A stretch of 64,000 nucleotides of DNA from Brachybacterium massiliense (GCF_900184245.1 NZ_FXXB01000008.1:1689883-1753882); one strand, 5' to 3'. Shown: positions 8,026-17,281, numbered from the stretch's first letter. Notes: generated by a model not told the origin, from the sequence alone. Numbers and translations are program-made.

Positions 8026-9306
8026 ATGCGCGGAACGTCGATGGCCGACATCGGCTCCTACAACGAGCGGCTCGTGCTGCAGATGATCCGCGCCGCGCCG
8101 ATGGGGATCTCCCAGTCCCAGGTGGTGCGCGGCAGCGGCCTGTCCCGCCAGACCGTCTCCCTGATCGCCCGCCGCCTGCTGCGCGACGGACTGATCGAGA
8201 CCGCCGGCCAGCGCATCTCCGGCCCCGGCAAGCCCACCACGATCCTGCGCATCGTCGCCGAGTCCCGCTGGACCATCGGCCTGCACGTGGACCCCGCGCA
8301 CCTCACCGTCGTGCTGTGCGACCTGCAGGGCGAGGCCGTGGACTCGACCACCCTCGCCGCCCCCACCGAGGACGCCTCCGCGGATCTGGACCGCATCGTC
8401 ACCGAGATCGAGCGGCTGCTCGCCCTGCACGACGCCACCCCGATCCACGCGCTGCCGGACCTCCTGCCCGGGCACTCCGCCGACGGCGAGGAGCAGGGGG
8501 TGCCGACGCCGCCCCGCAGGGTGGTGCTGGGCATCGGCGTGGCCGCCCCCGCCCCGCTCGACGTCGCCGCAGGCGTGATCCGCACACCGCCCTGGCTGCC
8601 CGGCTGGCACCAGATGCCGATCGTCGAACGGCTCGAGGCCGCCACCGGCCTGCCCGTGCTCCTGGACAAGGACACCAATGCGGCGCTGACCGGTGAGATC
8701 TGGGCCGGGCACCTCCCCTCCGAGCAGACGGTGCTCTACCTCTACCTCAGCCACGGCGCGGGCTCCGCGGTGAGCGCCGACGGCCGCGTCCATCGCGGCG
8801 GCAGCACCCAGGCGGGGGAGATCGGGCACCTGCCCACGGGCCTCACCGACGAGCGCTGCCGCTGCGGGCGATACGGCTGCCTGAACCTGTTCACCGATGC
8901 GCGGCGCATGGTCGAGCGGGCCACCACCGCCGGCGCGGAGATCAGCCCCGATGACCTCCCCGGCGCCGTGGACGCGCTCGCCGCCGCGGCGCAGCGCGGC
9001 GATGCCGCCGCCCTCCGTGCCGTCGAGGCGCATCTCCAGGCTGTGGTCGCCGCGCTCGACATCCTCGCGCGCGTCCACGATCCTCAGCGGATCATCGTGG
9101 GCGGTCCCGTGCTCGCGGCCCTCCAGCCCCTGGCCGCGCAGCAGATCCGTGCCCGCACCGCGGAGTGGCTCGAGGGCTCGGGATGCTCCTTGCACTTCTC
9201 CGAGCTCGGCAACGCCGCCGGTGCGATCGGCGCCGCCTGCCTCTTCCTCGAGGAGGAGCTCTCGCCCCGCCGCGGGTTGAGCGCCCGGGCCAGGGGGCGC
9301 GCATGA
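8026..9306 (+). CDS. ROK-family transcriptional regulator
   Basis: A 426-residue protein with an N-terminal winged helix-turn-helix (ISQSQVVRGSGLSRQTVSLI, about residues 28-47) and a C-terminal ROK/sugar-kinase-like domain. The kinase-like part has a glycine-rich loop (YLSHGAGSAVSADG), the ExGH-type metal motif (GEIGHLPTG) and the zinc motif CRCGRYGCLN. Such proteins repress sugar operons and release DNA on binding a sugar. ATG 8026 is used here; ATG 8041 is an alternative. It is divergent from the ABC operon with dyads between them, and its stop overlaps the start of the DUF624 gene (ATGA), so it heads a three-gene operon. Confidence 0.9.
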   Translation: MRGTSMADIGSYNERLVLQMIRAAPMGISQSQVVRGSGLSRQTVSLIARRLLRDGLIETAGQRISGPGKPTTILRIVAESRWTIGLHVDPAHLTVVLCDLQGEAVDSTTLAAPTEDASADLDRIVTEIERLLALHDATPIHALPDLLPGHSADGEEQGVPTPPRRVVLGIGVAAPAPLDVAAGVIRTPPWLPGWHQMPIVERLEAATGLPVLLDKDTNAALTGEIWAGHLPSEQTVLYLYLSHGAGSAVSADGRVHRGGSTQAGEIGHLPTGLTDERCRCGRYGCLNLFTDARRMVERATTAGAEISPDDLPGAVDALAAAAQRGDAAALRAVEAHLQAVVAALDILARVHDPQRIIVGGPVLAALQPLAAQQIRARTAEWLEGSGCSLHFSELGNAAGAIGAACLFLEEELSPRRGLSARARGRA

Positions 9307-9992
9307 ACCGCCCTGCCGCTGACACCCCAGCCGACACCTTCGTGCCGCGCGAGCGCCGACGCGGCACCTGGCTGGTGGAGACCCTCGAGCACGTCTACGC
9401 GGTGGTGCGCATCCAGCTCGCCTGGCTCGCGCTGACCCTGCTGGGCCTGGTAGTGCTCGGGATCGCCCCGGCCACCTGCGCCGCGGCCGACGCCCTGCGC
9501 GCCCAGCGCCGCGGCGAGCTGACCCGCGCGCTGCCGCTGATGTGGGCCAGCTGCCGGCGAGAGCTGCTCCCCGCCACCGCGCGGATGCTGCCCCTGCTGG
9601 TGGTGCAGCTGCTGGCGCTCGCGATGCTCTGGCAGGCCGCGGCGGGCCTGGGCAGCAACCCCGCGGTGATGGCCGTGCTCGGCACCCTCGCCGCGATCGC
9701 GGCCGGCTGGGCGGCGGTCTCTCTCGCCGCGATCGCTGTGGCCCCGCGCGTGCGGGACCAGCACCTGCTGGTCACCTGGCGTCTCGCCCTGCTGATGCCC
9801 GGCGCCGTCCCGTTCCGCAGCTTCGCGCTGGTGGCGCTGCTGGCCGCTTGGGCCGTGCTGTGCAGCCTGGCCTGGCCGCTCGCCCTGCTGCTCGGCGCGG
9901 GCCTCGCGATCGACATGGCCGTGGGCCTGCTCGGCCGGCGCATCACCGTGCTCCTCGAAGACCTCAGCGGCCAGGCCCCCGCCCGACTCTGA
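9303..9992 (+). CDS. DUF624 (YesL-like) membrane protein
   Basis: A 229-residue integral membrane protein of the YesL/DUF624 family. The N-terminal half has TWLVETLEHVYAVVRIQLAW followed by a hydrophobic span and the ATCAAADALRAQRRGEL motif, and there are about five membrane segments. YesL-type genes are regularly found with carbohydrate ABC importers and pectin or xylan operons; their biochemical role is unknown. The ATG at 9303 overlaps the ROK stop codon. A longer in-frame start at 9165 lies inside the ROK gene and is not credible. A second DUF624 gene sits at 52246-52938. Confidence 0.85.
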   Translation: MNRPAADTPADTFVPRERRRGTWLVETLEHVYAVVRIQLAWLALTLLGLVVLGIAPATCAAADALRAQRRGELTRALPLMWASCRRELLPATARMLPLLVVQLLALAMLWQAAAGLGSNPAVMAVLGTLAAIAAGWAAVSLAAIAVAPRVRDQHLLVTWRLALLMPGAVPFRSFALVALLAAWAVLCSLAWPLALLLGAGLAIDMAVGLLGRRITVLLEDLSGQAPARL

Positions 9993-10015
9993 CCCCTGCC
10001 TTCCCCAACCCCTGC

Positions 10016-10053
10016 CCGTCCCGACCTCGACCGTCCCGACCTCGACCGTCCCG
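10016..10053. repeat. Short 15-bp direct repeat (2.5 copies)
   Basis: CCGTCCCGACCTCGA occurs twice in tandem (10016-10030, 10031-10045) followed by a half copy. It lies in the 89-bp spacer before the isomerase gene. Confidence 0.8.
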
Positions 10054-10081
10054 CACCGCGACCCCTGACCAAGGAGCACCC

Positions 10082-10936
10082 ATGTTCTCGACCCTCTCGC
10101 CCGGCGCCCTCGGACTCGACCTCGACCACGCCCGCGCCGTGGAGCTCGCCGCCGCCCACGGCTTCGGCGGCGTCGACCCCGACCTCGGCCACCTGCGCAG
10201 CCTTGGTGCCTCCGGCGCCGCCGAGCACGGCGCTGCGGTGAAGGAGAAGGGCCTGCAGTGGGGCATGGCCGGTCTGCCCATCGGCCTCGACGCCCCTGCC
10301 GAGGAGTTCCGTCGCGCCCTGGTGGATCTGCCCGCCGATCTCGAGCTGCTCGCCGCGGCGGGCGTGACGCGCCTGGGCACCTGGATCCGCCCGATGCACG
10401 ACGAGCTCGACCACCGCCAGAACTGGCGCCTCCACCAGGGCCGCATCGCCCTGGTCGCGGCGCTGCTCGAGGACGCCGGCCTGCGCCTGGGCCTGGAGTA
10501 CATCGGCCCGAAGACCTTCTGGTCCACCGAGCGCTTCCCCTTCATCCACTCCCTGCGCGAGGCGCGCGAGCTGATCGCCGAGACCGGCGCGCGCAACGTC
10601 GGCCTCATCCTGGACACCTACCACTGGTACACCGCCGGGGAGGACGCGGAGCAGCTCGCGGGCCTGACCGATGCCGACATCGTCTCCGTCGACCTCAACG
10701 ACGCCCGCGCGGACCGTGAGCGGGACGAGCAGCAGGATCTCGACCGCCGCCTGCCCTTCGACACCGGGGTGATCGACCTCGACGGCTTCCTCCGCGCCGT
10801 CGGCGCCGCCGGCTACACCGGCCCGGTGAAGATCGAGCCGTTCATGGCCACCCTCGCCGAGCGGCCCGTGGACGAGGTGCTCTCGCAGATCTCCGGCCTG
10901 CTGGACCGCGCGATCGCGGTCGGCGAGCAGCGCTGA
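10082..10936 (+). CDS. TIM-barrel sugar isomerase/epimerase (xylose isomerase-like, AP endonuclease 2 family)
   Basis: This 284-residue cytoplasmic protein belongs to the xylose isomerase-like TIM-barrel superfamily (IolE/IolI, hexulose epimerase). Metal-ligand regions expected for the fold are visible: LGLEYIGP (Glu), LILDTYHWYTAG (Asp and His), VSVDLNDAR and VKIEPF (Glu). AAGGAG lies upstream of ATG 10082. It is the third gene of the ROK-DUF624 operon, across from a transporter and two Gfo/Idh/MocA dehydrogenases. The same combination of Gfo/Idh/MocA enzymes and a xylose isomerase-like TIM barrel is used in inositol and in 3-keto-glycoside degradation, so it may act on a keto-sugar product of its neighbours. 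Confidence 0.8.
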   Translation: MFSTLSPGALGLDLDHARAVELAAAHGFGGVDPDLGHLRSLGASGAAEHGAAVKEKGLQWGMAGLPIGLDAPAEEFRRALVDLPADLELLAAAGVTRLGTWIRPMHDELDHRQNWRLHQGRIALVAALLEDAGLRLGLEYIGPKTFWSTERFPFIHSLREARELIAETGARNVGLILDTYHWYTAGEDAEQLAGLTDADIVSVDLNDARADRERDEQQDLDRRLPFDTGVIDLDGFLRAVGAAGYTGPVKIEPFMATLAERPVDEVLSQISGLLDRAIAVGEQR

Positions 10937-11009
10937 GCGCCCCGGTCCGGGCCGCCTCGGCGCGGACGCCACCGCCGCTGCGCGCCGAGCGCTGATAGGT
11001 TCACCCACC

Positions 11010-11834
11010 ATGCCCGACCTCGCCGTACTCGTCCCCACCCTGAGTCCGGCCTCCTGGGCACTGGTCATCGCCGCCGCCTTGATCGTGGGCTTCGCCAAGA
11101 CCGCCCTGCCCGGAGCGGGCACCATCGCCGTGGGCCTGTTCGCCCTGGCCATGCCCGCCAAGGAGTCCACCGCCGCGCTCCTGCTGCTGCTGATCGTGGG
11201 CGACATGATGGCGCTGTGGGTCTATCGGCGTGAGCCGGACTGGCGCACGCTCGTCAGGCTCCTGCCGAGCGCCATGATCGGCGTGGTCATCGGCGTGTTC
11301 TACTTCGCCCGCGTGGACGGCGACGGGGTGCGCCTGACAATCGGCGTGATCCTGCTGGTGCTCGTGGTCGTCACCGTCGGCCGGCGCCGGCTCGCCCAGC
11401 GCCGCGACGCCTCCGGCGCGGCAGGGGACCGGCTGCCGCCCACCCGTGCCGCGGCGGCCGGCTCCCGTCCCGGCGCCGCCGCGACCGCGCAGGGCATCGG
11501 CTACGGCCTTCTCGGCGGCTTCACCACCATGGTCGCCAACGCCGCCGGGCCCGTGATGTCGCTGTACTTCTACGCGATGCGCATGCCGGTACTGACGTTC
11601 CTGGGCACCTCCGCCTGGTACTTCGCGATCGTGAACCTGTTCAAGGTGCCGTTCTCCGCCGGGCTGGGCCTGATCACCCGCGACACCCTGGTGATGGACG
11701 TGATGCTGATCCCCGCGGTGTTCCTGGGTGCCTACGCGGGCGCGAAGGTGGCCCGGCGCATCCCGCAGAAGGTGTTCGAGAACCTCGTCCTGGTGCTCAC
11801 CGTCGCCGCGGCGATCGGCCTGCTGGTGGTGTGA
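11010..11834 (+). CDS. TauE/SafE-family membrane transporter
   Basis: A 274-residue membrane protein with two related halves of about four helices. The first repeat begins ALIVGFAKTALPGAGTIAVG (residues 24-43) and the second begins GYGLLGGFTTMVANAAGPVM. This matches the TauE/SafE family of sulfite, sulfoacetate or other organic-anion exporters. A central charged loop with RRRLAQRRD separates the halves. The start lacks a ribosome-binding site; GATAGGTTC ends about nine bases upstream and resembles a -10 box, so the transcript may be leaderless. It has no obvious link to the sugar genes. Confidence 0.85.
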   Translation: MPDLAVLVPTLSPASWALVIAAALIVGFAKTALPGAGTIAVGLFALAMPAKESTAALLLLLIVGDMMALWVYRREPDWRTLVRLLPSAMIGVVIGVFYFARVDGDGVRLTIGVILLVLVVVTVGRRRLAQRRDASGAAGDRLPPTRAAAAGSRPGAAATAQGIGYGLLGGFTTMVANAAGPVMSLYFYAMRMPVLTFLGTSAWYFAIVNLFKVPFSAGLGLITRDTLVMDVMLIPAVFLGAYAGAKVARRIPQKVFENLVLVLTVAAAIGLLVV

Positions 11835-11861
11835 GCGGGCCTCCTCCGCCGGCCCCTGGCT

Positions 11862-12038
11862 CCGGGAGTTCGTGACGGAGCACGACCTCCCGCTGCTGGC
11901 CCTCAAGGGGGGACTACGGACCCAGCAGCGGCGCCGCTGCTGGAGGATCCGCCGCGCCGGCTGCGCCTCGCGCACGAGGTGCCTCGCCTGCTGCACCGCG
12001 GCACCCTCGCCCCCGGCCCGGAAGCGCTTCCCGCCTAG
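11862..12038 (+). pseudogene. Possible frameshifted remnant of a coding sequence
   Basis: The 213-bp spacer between the two transporter genes has strong GC-rich codon character in two successive frames. From about 11862 one frame reads PWLREFVTEHDLPLLALKGG. From 11916 another reads TDPAAAPLLEDPPRRLRLAH and continues to a TAG at 12036-12038. Together they look like the C-terminal 55-60 residues of a gene that has lost its front and suffered a frameshift. I do not recognise the family, and GC bias alone can mimic such frames. Confidence 0.3.
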
Positions 12039-12047
12039 ACTGGGCAG

Positions 12048-13316
12048 GTGACCACCCCCGAGGCGGCCGATCCCGCGTCCACCCCGAAGAGCCGGTGCAC
12101 CGCCGGAGCCCGCATCACCCTGACCCTCGCGTCCCTGGGCATGCTCGGGCCCTTCACCATCAACACCGTCTTCCCCGCGTTCACCCAGATCGGGGACGAG
12201 TTCGGCGCCTCCGAGGTGGTGCTGCAGCAGCTGATCAGCGTCTACCTCGCCTCCTTCGCGGTGATGAGCGTGTTCCACGGACCGCTCTCCGATGCGCTGG
12301 GCCGCAAGAAGGTGATGCTCACCGGGCTCGCGATCTACATCCTGGCGATGTTCGGCGCGATCTTCGCCTCCGGGATGGGGATGCTGATCGCGCTGCGCGT
12401 GCTGCAGGGCATGAGCGCGGGCGCCGCCACGATCGTCTCCCGCGTGGTGATCCGGGACCTGTTCGCCGGGGCCGAGGCGCAGCGCCTGATGGCGCGGGTG
12501 ATGATGATCTTCGCGCTGTCGCCGGTGATCGCCCCGATGCTCGGCGGCTGGCTGCTGCTGCTCGGCGACTGGCGCTGGGTGTTCGCGGGCGTGGGCCTGT
12601 ACGGGGTGCTGGTGATGGTGCTGACTGCGCTGATGCCCGAGTCGCTGCCGCCGGAAGCTCGCACCCCGCTGCGGCTGGGCGCGGTGCTCGGCTCGCTGTG
12701 GCAGGTGGGGCGCTCGCTGACGATGGTGCGGATCGCAGCGGCGACCGCCTTCGGCTTCGCCGCCCACTTCGTGTACGTCGCCGCCGCCCCGATCATCGTG
12801 GCCCGCCTGCTGGGCCTGGGCGAGCAGGACTTCTGGGTGCTGTTCGGCCCGCTGATCGTCGGGATGATGGCCGGCTCCTACGTGGTGGGCCGTGCGGCCG
12901 ATCTGATGGACCGCGCCCGCCTGATCACCCTCGGCTACCTCGGCACGCTGATCACCGGCACGCTCAACGTGGTGCTGGTGATCGTCTTCCCCGACCCCTC
13001 CGGGCAGCTGGACCTCTCACTGGTGCCGGTGCTGATCGGGCCGATGCTGATGTCCTTCACCGCCTCCCTGTTCTTCGCCCCCGTCCAGCTGGAGATCCTC
13101 GACCTGTTCCCGCACCAGAGCGGCGCCGCCGCCTCGCTGGGCACCTTCTTCACCCTGGTGATGAACGCCCTGCTCTCCGGCGTGATCGCCCCGCTGATCA
13201 CCCCGAACCTCACCGTGGTCGCGATCGCGGCGCTGATCGGCGTGGTGATCGGTGCGCTGCTGTGGGCCTGGCACCTCGCCGACCGCCGCCGCCTGCTGCC
13301 CGCCGCTCCGGACTGA
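12048..13316 (+). CDS. MFS drug-efflux transporter (Bcr/CflA type)
   Basis: A 422-residue major facilitator protein with twelve predicted membrane spans. Motif A is present in the loop after helix 2 (GPLSDALGRKKVML, about residues 80-93), and GMSAGAATIVSRVVIRDLF matches the Bcr/CflA subfamily, which exports drugs, peptides or sulfonamides. The GTG start has no upstream Shine-Dalgarno. TAGACT at 12036-12041 ends six bases before it, in the right place for a -10 of a leaderless transcript. The TAG inside that hexamer is also the stop of the putative remnant upstream. Confidence 0.88.
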   Translation: MTTPEAADPASTPKSRCTAGARITLTLASLGMLGPFTINTVFPAFTQIGDEFGASEVVLQQLISVYLASFAVMSVFHGPLSDALGRKKVMLTGLAIYILAMFGAIFASGMGMLIALRVLQGMSAGAATIVSRVVIRDLFAGAEAQRLMARVMMIFALSPVIAPMLGGWLLLLGDWRWVFAGVGLYGVLVMVLTALMPESLPPEARTPLRLGAVLGSLWQVGRSLTMVRIAAATAFGFAAHFVYVAAAPIIVARLLGLGEQDFWVLFGPLIVGMMAGSYVVGRAADLMDRARLITLGYLGTLITGTLNVVLVIVFPDPSGQLDLSLVPVLIGPMLMSFTASLFFAPVQLEILDLFPHQSGAAASLGTFFTLVMNALLSGVIAPLITPNLTVVAIAALIGVVIGALLWAWHLADRRRLLPAAPD

Positions 13317-13372
13317 GATCCCGTTTCGGTCAACTCCTCGCATGGACCACCCTTCGCGGGAGACCATGGAGC

Positions 13373-14080
13373 ATGTCGTTCGACCTGGACCCCCTCGAAC
13401 TGCTCGCTGCGGTGCTGATGGCGGCGACGCTCGCCGTCCCGCTCGCGTTCCCGCTCGCCGCCGGGATCGTCACCGCCCCCGCCCGTGCCTGGAACCGCAC
13501 GGGCCTGGCGATGGGCGTGAGCCTCCTGCTGGGCGTGCTCCTGGCCGTGGCGAGCGCCTTCGTGGGCCTCGGGCCGCTGCAGCTGCTGGCCGGGATCGGA
13601 ATGCTGCTGGGGCTGACCTGCGCGATCGCCGCTGCGGTGATGATCGTGGTGCTGGAGGACGGGACCGTGCTGTCCACGGTGCTGGGGATCCTCGCCTGCG
13701 TGCTGGTCGGTCTGGGCGAGCCGATCCAGACCGTGCCGACGATCTTCGGACTGAGCTCCTCGCTGCTGGTGGTGATCGCCGCAGTGGTGGTCGAGGCGGT
13801 GGTGTTGGTCGCGCTGGTGGGCTTCCTGGTCGCCGCCGCCCGGCGGGTGCGGGCGCTGCAGATCGGCGTCGCCGCCGGCGGTGCGGTGGCCGCGCTGCTG
13901 CTCGGGGTCGCGGCGCTGCTGCACGTGATCGGCCTGGCCACCGACGCCTCGCCCCCGCACCTGCCGCTGCCTGCCACGCTCATCGCAGCGCTGGCTGCCT
14001 TCGTGATCGGCTCTGTGGTCGCGGGCGTGCTCGGCACGGTCACGGCGCGCCGGCAGCGGGTCACTGCCGGGGAGGCCTGA
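13373..14080 (+). CDS. Hypothetical polytopic membrane protein
   Basis: A 235-residue protein that is almost entirely hydrophobic, with six or seven predicted membrane helices starting with LLAAVLMAATLAVPLAFPLA and ending in a short basic tail (RRQRVTAGEA). I do not recognise a family. The ATG at 13373 has a GGAG-like sequence nearby. The gene is convergent with the unknown gene at 14098 and separated from it by 17 bases. It may be a small transporter-like or envelope protein; no catalytic motif is visible. Confidence 0.65.
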   Translation: MSFDLDPLELLAAVLMAATLAVPLAFPLAAGIVTAPARAWNRTGLAMGVSLLLGVLLAVASAFVGLGPLQLLAGIGMLLGLTCAIAAAVMIVVLEDGTVLSTVLGILACVLVGLGEPIQTVPTIFGLSSSLLVVIAAVVVEAVVLVALVGFLVAAARRVRALQIGVAAGGAVAALLLGVAALLHVIGLATDASPPHLPLPATLIAALAAFVIGSVVAGVLGTVTARRQRVTAGEA

Positions 14081-14097
14081 GCGCGCCGTCGCCCCGC

Positions 14098-14880
14098 TCA
14101 GCGCAGAGCTTCGACGCGCTCCCGCAGCGCCCGGAACCAGCGCAGCTCGTACGCGCTGCGGGGCATCGCGAGCGCCTGCTCGCACCACTGCAGCACCTGC
14201 TCACGCTCCCAGTGCCCCTCCCGGATCAGCCGCGGAACGAGGTGCCGGCCCAGGCTCAGTCCGGGCATCGTCTCGTCCCGCTGCGCGGTCGACGCCCCCG
14301 AGCGGCCCTCGACCGTGAACAGCAGCGGCAGCGTGGTCCCGATCAGCACCGGGTGCTGGTCGAGGTATCCGGAGAGGTCATGCTGCGCGATGAGCAGCAG
14401 CACTGCGCCGCGCTGGGTGGGCGGCGGGACCAGGCCCTGCTGCGCCCAGTCGAACATTGCCTCGACGCCGCGCAGCCGGTCCCAGGCCCTGGGGTTGCTG
14501 AGGAAGGCCTGCGACCACACCTCCACGAAGACGTCCAGCTGCTCGGGGAACAGCCGTGGGATGAGATCCCTCGCCACCGGCAGCTCGATCGGATGGACCC
14601 GCTTGGCTGCGATCTGCGCTTCGCGGGTGCCCAGCCTCGCCACGGTCGCGGCATCCCAGTGCGCCTGACGCAGCCTGCCCACCCAGCGCCCCTGGGGATC
14701 GCGGGCGCTGTCCGGGGACAGGTCGATGCCGTCGGCCGCCTCCCGCAGCGCCGGGGTCCAGGCGCGCCTGCGCTGCGCGGGGGGCAGCGGCTCGAGCACC
14801 TCGAGCGCATCGAGCGGCCGACCGTTCCGCACCGCGACCAGCAGGGCCTCGGCGGGGAAGGGCGCACCTGGGGCAGCCAA
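14098..14880 (-). CDS. Hypothetical protein, alpha-helical, possibly truncated at its N-terminus
   Basis: A 260-residue soluble, helix-rich protein with several Trp-containing segments (AQRRRAWTPAL, LRQAHWDAATVARLG, VEVWSQAFLSNPRAW, YELRWFRALRERVE). It faintly resembles the start of the large DUF6493-type proteins of actinobacteria; this is not secure. The only start is TTG 14880, without a good ribosome-binding site, and the reading frame stays open upstream into the end of the IS110 remnant. The IS insertion may therefore have removed the real start. Neighbours give no functional clue. Confidence 0.55.
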   Translation of the reverse strand: MAAPGAPFPAEALLVAVRNGRPLDALEVLEPLPPAQRRRAWTPALREAADGIDLSPDSARDPQGRWVGRLRQAHWDAATVARLGTREAQIAAKRVHPIELPVARDLIPRLFPEQLDVFVEVWSQAFLSNPRAWDRLRGVEAMFDWAQQGLVPPPTQRGAVLLLIAQHDLSGYLDQHPVLIGTTLPLLFTVEGRSGASTAQRDETMPGLSLGRHLVPRLIREGHWEREQVLQWCEQALAMPRSAYELRWFRALRERVEALR

Positions 14881-14884
14881 TGCA

Positions 14885-16130
14885 GGGGGCCTATGTTCTG
14901 AGCCAAGCCGCGAGAGCGGCCGGCTCAGGCGTCGGGGCAGGTATGGATGCTTTGTAGTAGGTGCTGTTGACAGCCGTCGCGGAGCATCGCGAAGATGACG
15001 TTGCAGTGGCGGCGGGCCAGGCAGATCACGGCAGCGTTGTGGCGCTTGCCCTCGGCTCGTTTGCGATCGTAGTAGGCCGTGGAGATCGGGTCGGAGTGCG
15101 AGGCGACCCAGGCGGAGTAGAACAGCGCGTTCTTCAACCGCTTGTTACCTGAACGCGCGGGGAACTCGCCGCGGATCGAGGTGCCGGATCTTCGCGTGAC
15201 CGGCGCGATTCCGGCATAGGCCGCGAGGTGGCCTGGGGTATCGAACGCGGAGCCGTCGCCGATGTTCAGGAGAATCTGGGCGGCGGTCTTGATGCCGATC
15301 CCCGGCATGCTCATTAAGACCGAGGCGAGAGGAAGTCCCCCAGCATGGTCTCGACCTCCCTCGCCACGGCCGCTCGCTGCTCCTTCAGCTCCTTCACCTG
15401 ACCGGCGACTCTGGGAATCACGAGTCCCACTGCCGCGGTTGCCGGCACGATCACGGTCTGCTCCGCGAGCGCGGTGAAGATCTGGTCGATCAGCGCTTCG
15501 GGGTCACGGCGCGAGTGGGCCCGGGCGAACCGTAGGACCCTGCTTCGACCTGCAGTCTTGAACTTGGTCGGGCCGCCGAACTTCTCCAGCAGGTCCAGCA
15601 CGAGTCCGGTCGATAGGGTCCCGCCGACGAAGGCGCGTTCGAGCGCTGGGCGGATCTGTGTGAGCAGAGATTGGATCCGGTTCAGCGCCCGGGTGGTCTC
15701 GTGGGCGAGGTCTTCGTCGAAGCCGGCGAGGACCTTCAGGGCGGAGAGGATGTCGTTGTCGCGATCGACCTGCCGGAGGGTGCGGGGCATGGTGCGGGCC
15801 GCGTCAGCGATGATGAATGCGTCGCGCGCGTCGGTCTTTGACCTGCACGGATAGAGGTCTGCGGCCTTCCGCATCGCCAGACCGGGCAGGTAGGCGACAG
15901 AGCAGCCAGAGTCGCGGGCGACCGCGATCGGCAGTGCTCCGATGGTGTTGGGCTGGTCGACGACCATCAGTACTTCGCCGTGGTTCTGTAGCTGGGTGAA
16001 CAGCTCACGGAGCTTGGTCTCGTCCTGCGGGAGGGGCTTGTCGAACAGCTTGTTCCCGTCCGGGTCGAGCGCGCACGCGTGGTGGGCGGTCTTCCCGACA
16101 TCCAGACCGATGACGACCGCGAATCGGGGC
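14885..16130. mobile_element. IS110-family remnant, 5' end replaced by IS256
   Basis: The fragment covers nearly all of an IS110-type element on the minus strand. Elements of this family have no clear terminal repeats, so the downstream border is only approximate (a GC-rich dyad lies at 14908-14926). The upstream border is set by the start of IS256-like sequence near 16131, which removed the start codon of the transposase. It is the oldest layer of a nested IS array (IS110, then IS256, then IS3). Confidence 0.75.
14925..16128 (-). pseudogene. IS110-family transposase, start lost and frameshifted
   Basis: The N-terminal DEDD domain is readable from about 16128 (FAVVIGLDVGKTAHHACALD, then VVDQPNTIGALPIAVARDSG and CRSKTDARDAFIIADAAR). 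It runs to a TAA at 15314-15316. The C-terminal transposase_20 domain (MPGIGIKTAAQILLNIGDGS, then HLAAYAGIAPVTRRSG) continues in another frame to 14925. One extra C near 15329-15336 would turn FLSPRS-stop into FPLASVLMSMPGIG and restore a normal protein of about 400 residues, so a one-base deletion is the likely lesion. The native start codon is missing because IS256 is inserted there. Both defects make it non-functional. Confidence 0.85.
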
Positions 16131-17258
16131 GTGTCAGATGGTCTGTGTAAGCCGTACCGAGAGGAACGGTAAGAATCATGACCATGACGGACGAGAAGAA
16201 GCAGGGCGAGCCATCGGGCCAGGACTTGGTCGAGCAGCTGAAGGCCTCTGGCCAGCTTGATGCCCTCTTCGAGCAGATCGATGCCGGGAAGGTCGAGCTG
16301 ACCGGCGATGGAGGGTTCGTGCCCGCGCTGGTCAAAGCAGCGCTCGAACGCGGACTGCAGGCCGAGCTGACCAGCCATCTGGGCTGTGAGAAGGGCTCGA
16401 GCGAGGCGTCGAAGCACTCCAACTCCCGGAACGGGACCACGTCGAAGAAGGTCGAGTCCGAAGTCGGACCGATCCAGCTCGACGTCCCCCGGGATCGGGG
16501 TGGGTCGTTCATGCCGCGCCTGGTCCCCAAGGGTCAGCGGCGGCTGGGAGGCCTTGATGACATGATCATCAGCCTCTATGCCGGCGGGATGACGATCCGG
16601 GACATCCAGCACCATCTGGCCTCCACGCTCGGCACGGATCTGTCGCACGAGATGATCTCCAACATCACCGACGCCGTCAGCGAAGAGGTGCTGGCCTGGC
16701 AGTCGCGGCCGCTGGAGGAGTTCTATCCGGTGATCTATCTCGACGCGATCCGGATCAAGATCCGAGAGAACAGCCAGGTCATCAACCGTGTCGCCTATAT
16801 CGCCGTCGGCGTGGACCTCGAGGGGATCAAGCACGTGCTGGGGATCTGGGTCCAGGACACCGAGGGCTCGGCGTTTTGGGCCCACGTCTGCGCGGACCTG
16901 GCCAACCGGGGCGTGCGGGACGTGCTGATCGTCTGCTGCGACGGCCTCAAGGGCCTGCCAGAGGCGATCGAGGCGACCTGGCCGGACTCGATGGTCCAAA
17001 CCTGCGTCGTCCACCTGATCCGGGCCGCGATGCGGTTCGTGGCCTACTCCGACCGCAAGAAGGTCGCCAAGGCGCTCAAGCCGATCTACACCGCACCCAA
17101 CGAGGAGATCGCCCGGAAGGCGCTGGCAGAGTTCGAGGCCTCCGAGCTCGGGAAGAAGTACCCCTCCGCTGCTACGACCTGGGCGAACTCCTGGGAGCGG
17201 TTCATTCCGTTCCTGCAGTTCCCGCCGATGTTGCGCAAGGTCATCTACACGACCAACT
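16131..17258. mobile_element. IS256-family element, 3' part deleted
   Basis: The left end is near 16131, where GTGTCAGATGGTCTGTGTAA starts; this resembles the ends of actinobacterial IS256 relatives. The right end of the element is absent: sequence homology stops at TTNS of the transposase. The bases beyond the IS3 insertion continue directly into the iclR end, not into IS256. Confidence 0.75.
16178..17257 (+). pseudogene. IS256-family transposase, C-terminally truncated
   Basis: The gene starts at ATG 16178 (GAGGAA upstream) and encodes 360 residues. It has the IS256 N-terminus (FVPALVKAALERGLQAELTS), the DDE core with YLDAIRIKIRENSQV (first Asp) and VCCDGLKGLPEAIEATWPDS (second Asp), and stops at LRKVIYTTN. 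In intact relatives this is followed by S-I-E-S-x-N-x-x-L-R and about 50 more residues, including the Glu of the catalytic triad. The stop at 17258-17260 is supplied by the end of the IS3 element. Without IS3 the frame would read TTNSPHGTLATWKP and stop, showing that the truncation is older than the IS3 insertion. Confidence 0.85.
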
Positions 17259-17281
17259 GAATCGGCCCAGGTTTTCTGCCG

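Noticed and set aside
15312..15316. Programmed frameshift or TAATG-coupled two-ORF design of the IS110 transposase
   Set aside because: The family encodes a single protein, and the restored sequence needs only one base. The element has also lost its start codon, so selection on a two-ORF form is unlikely.
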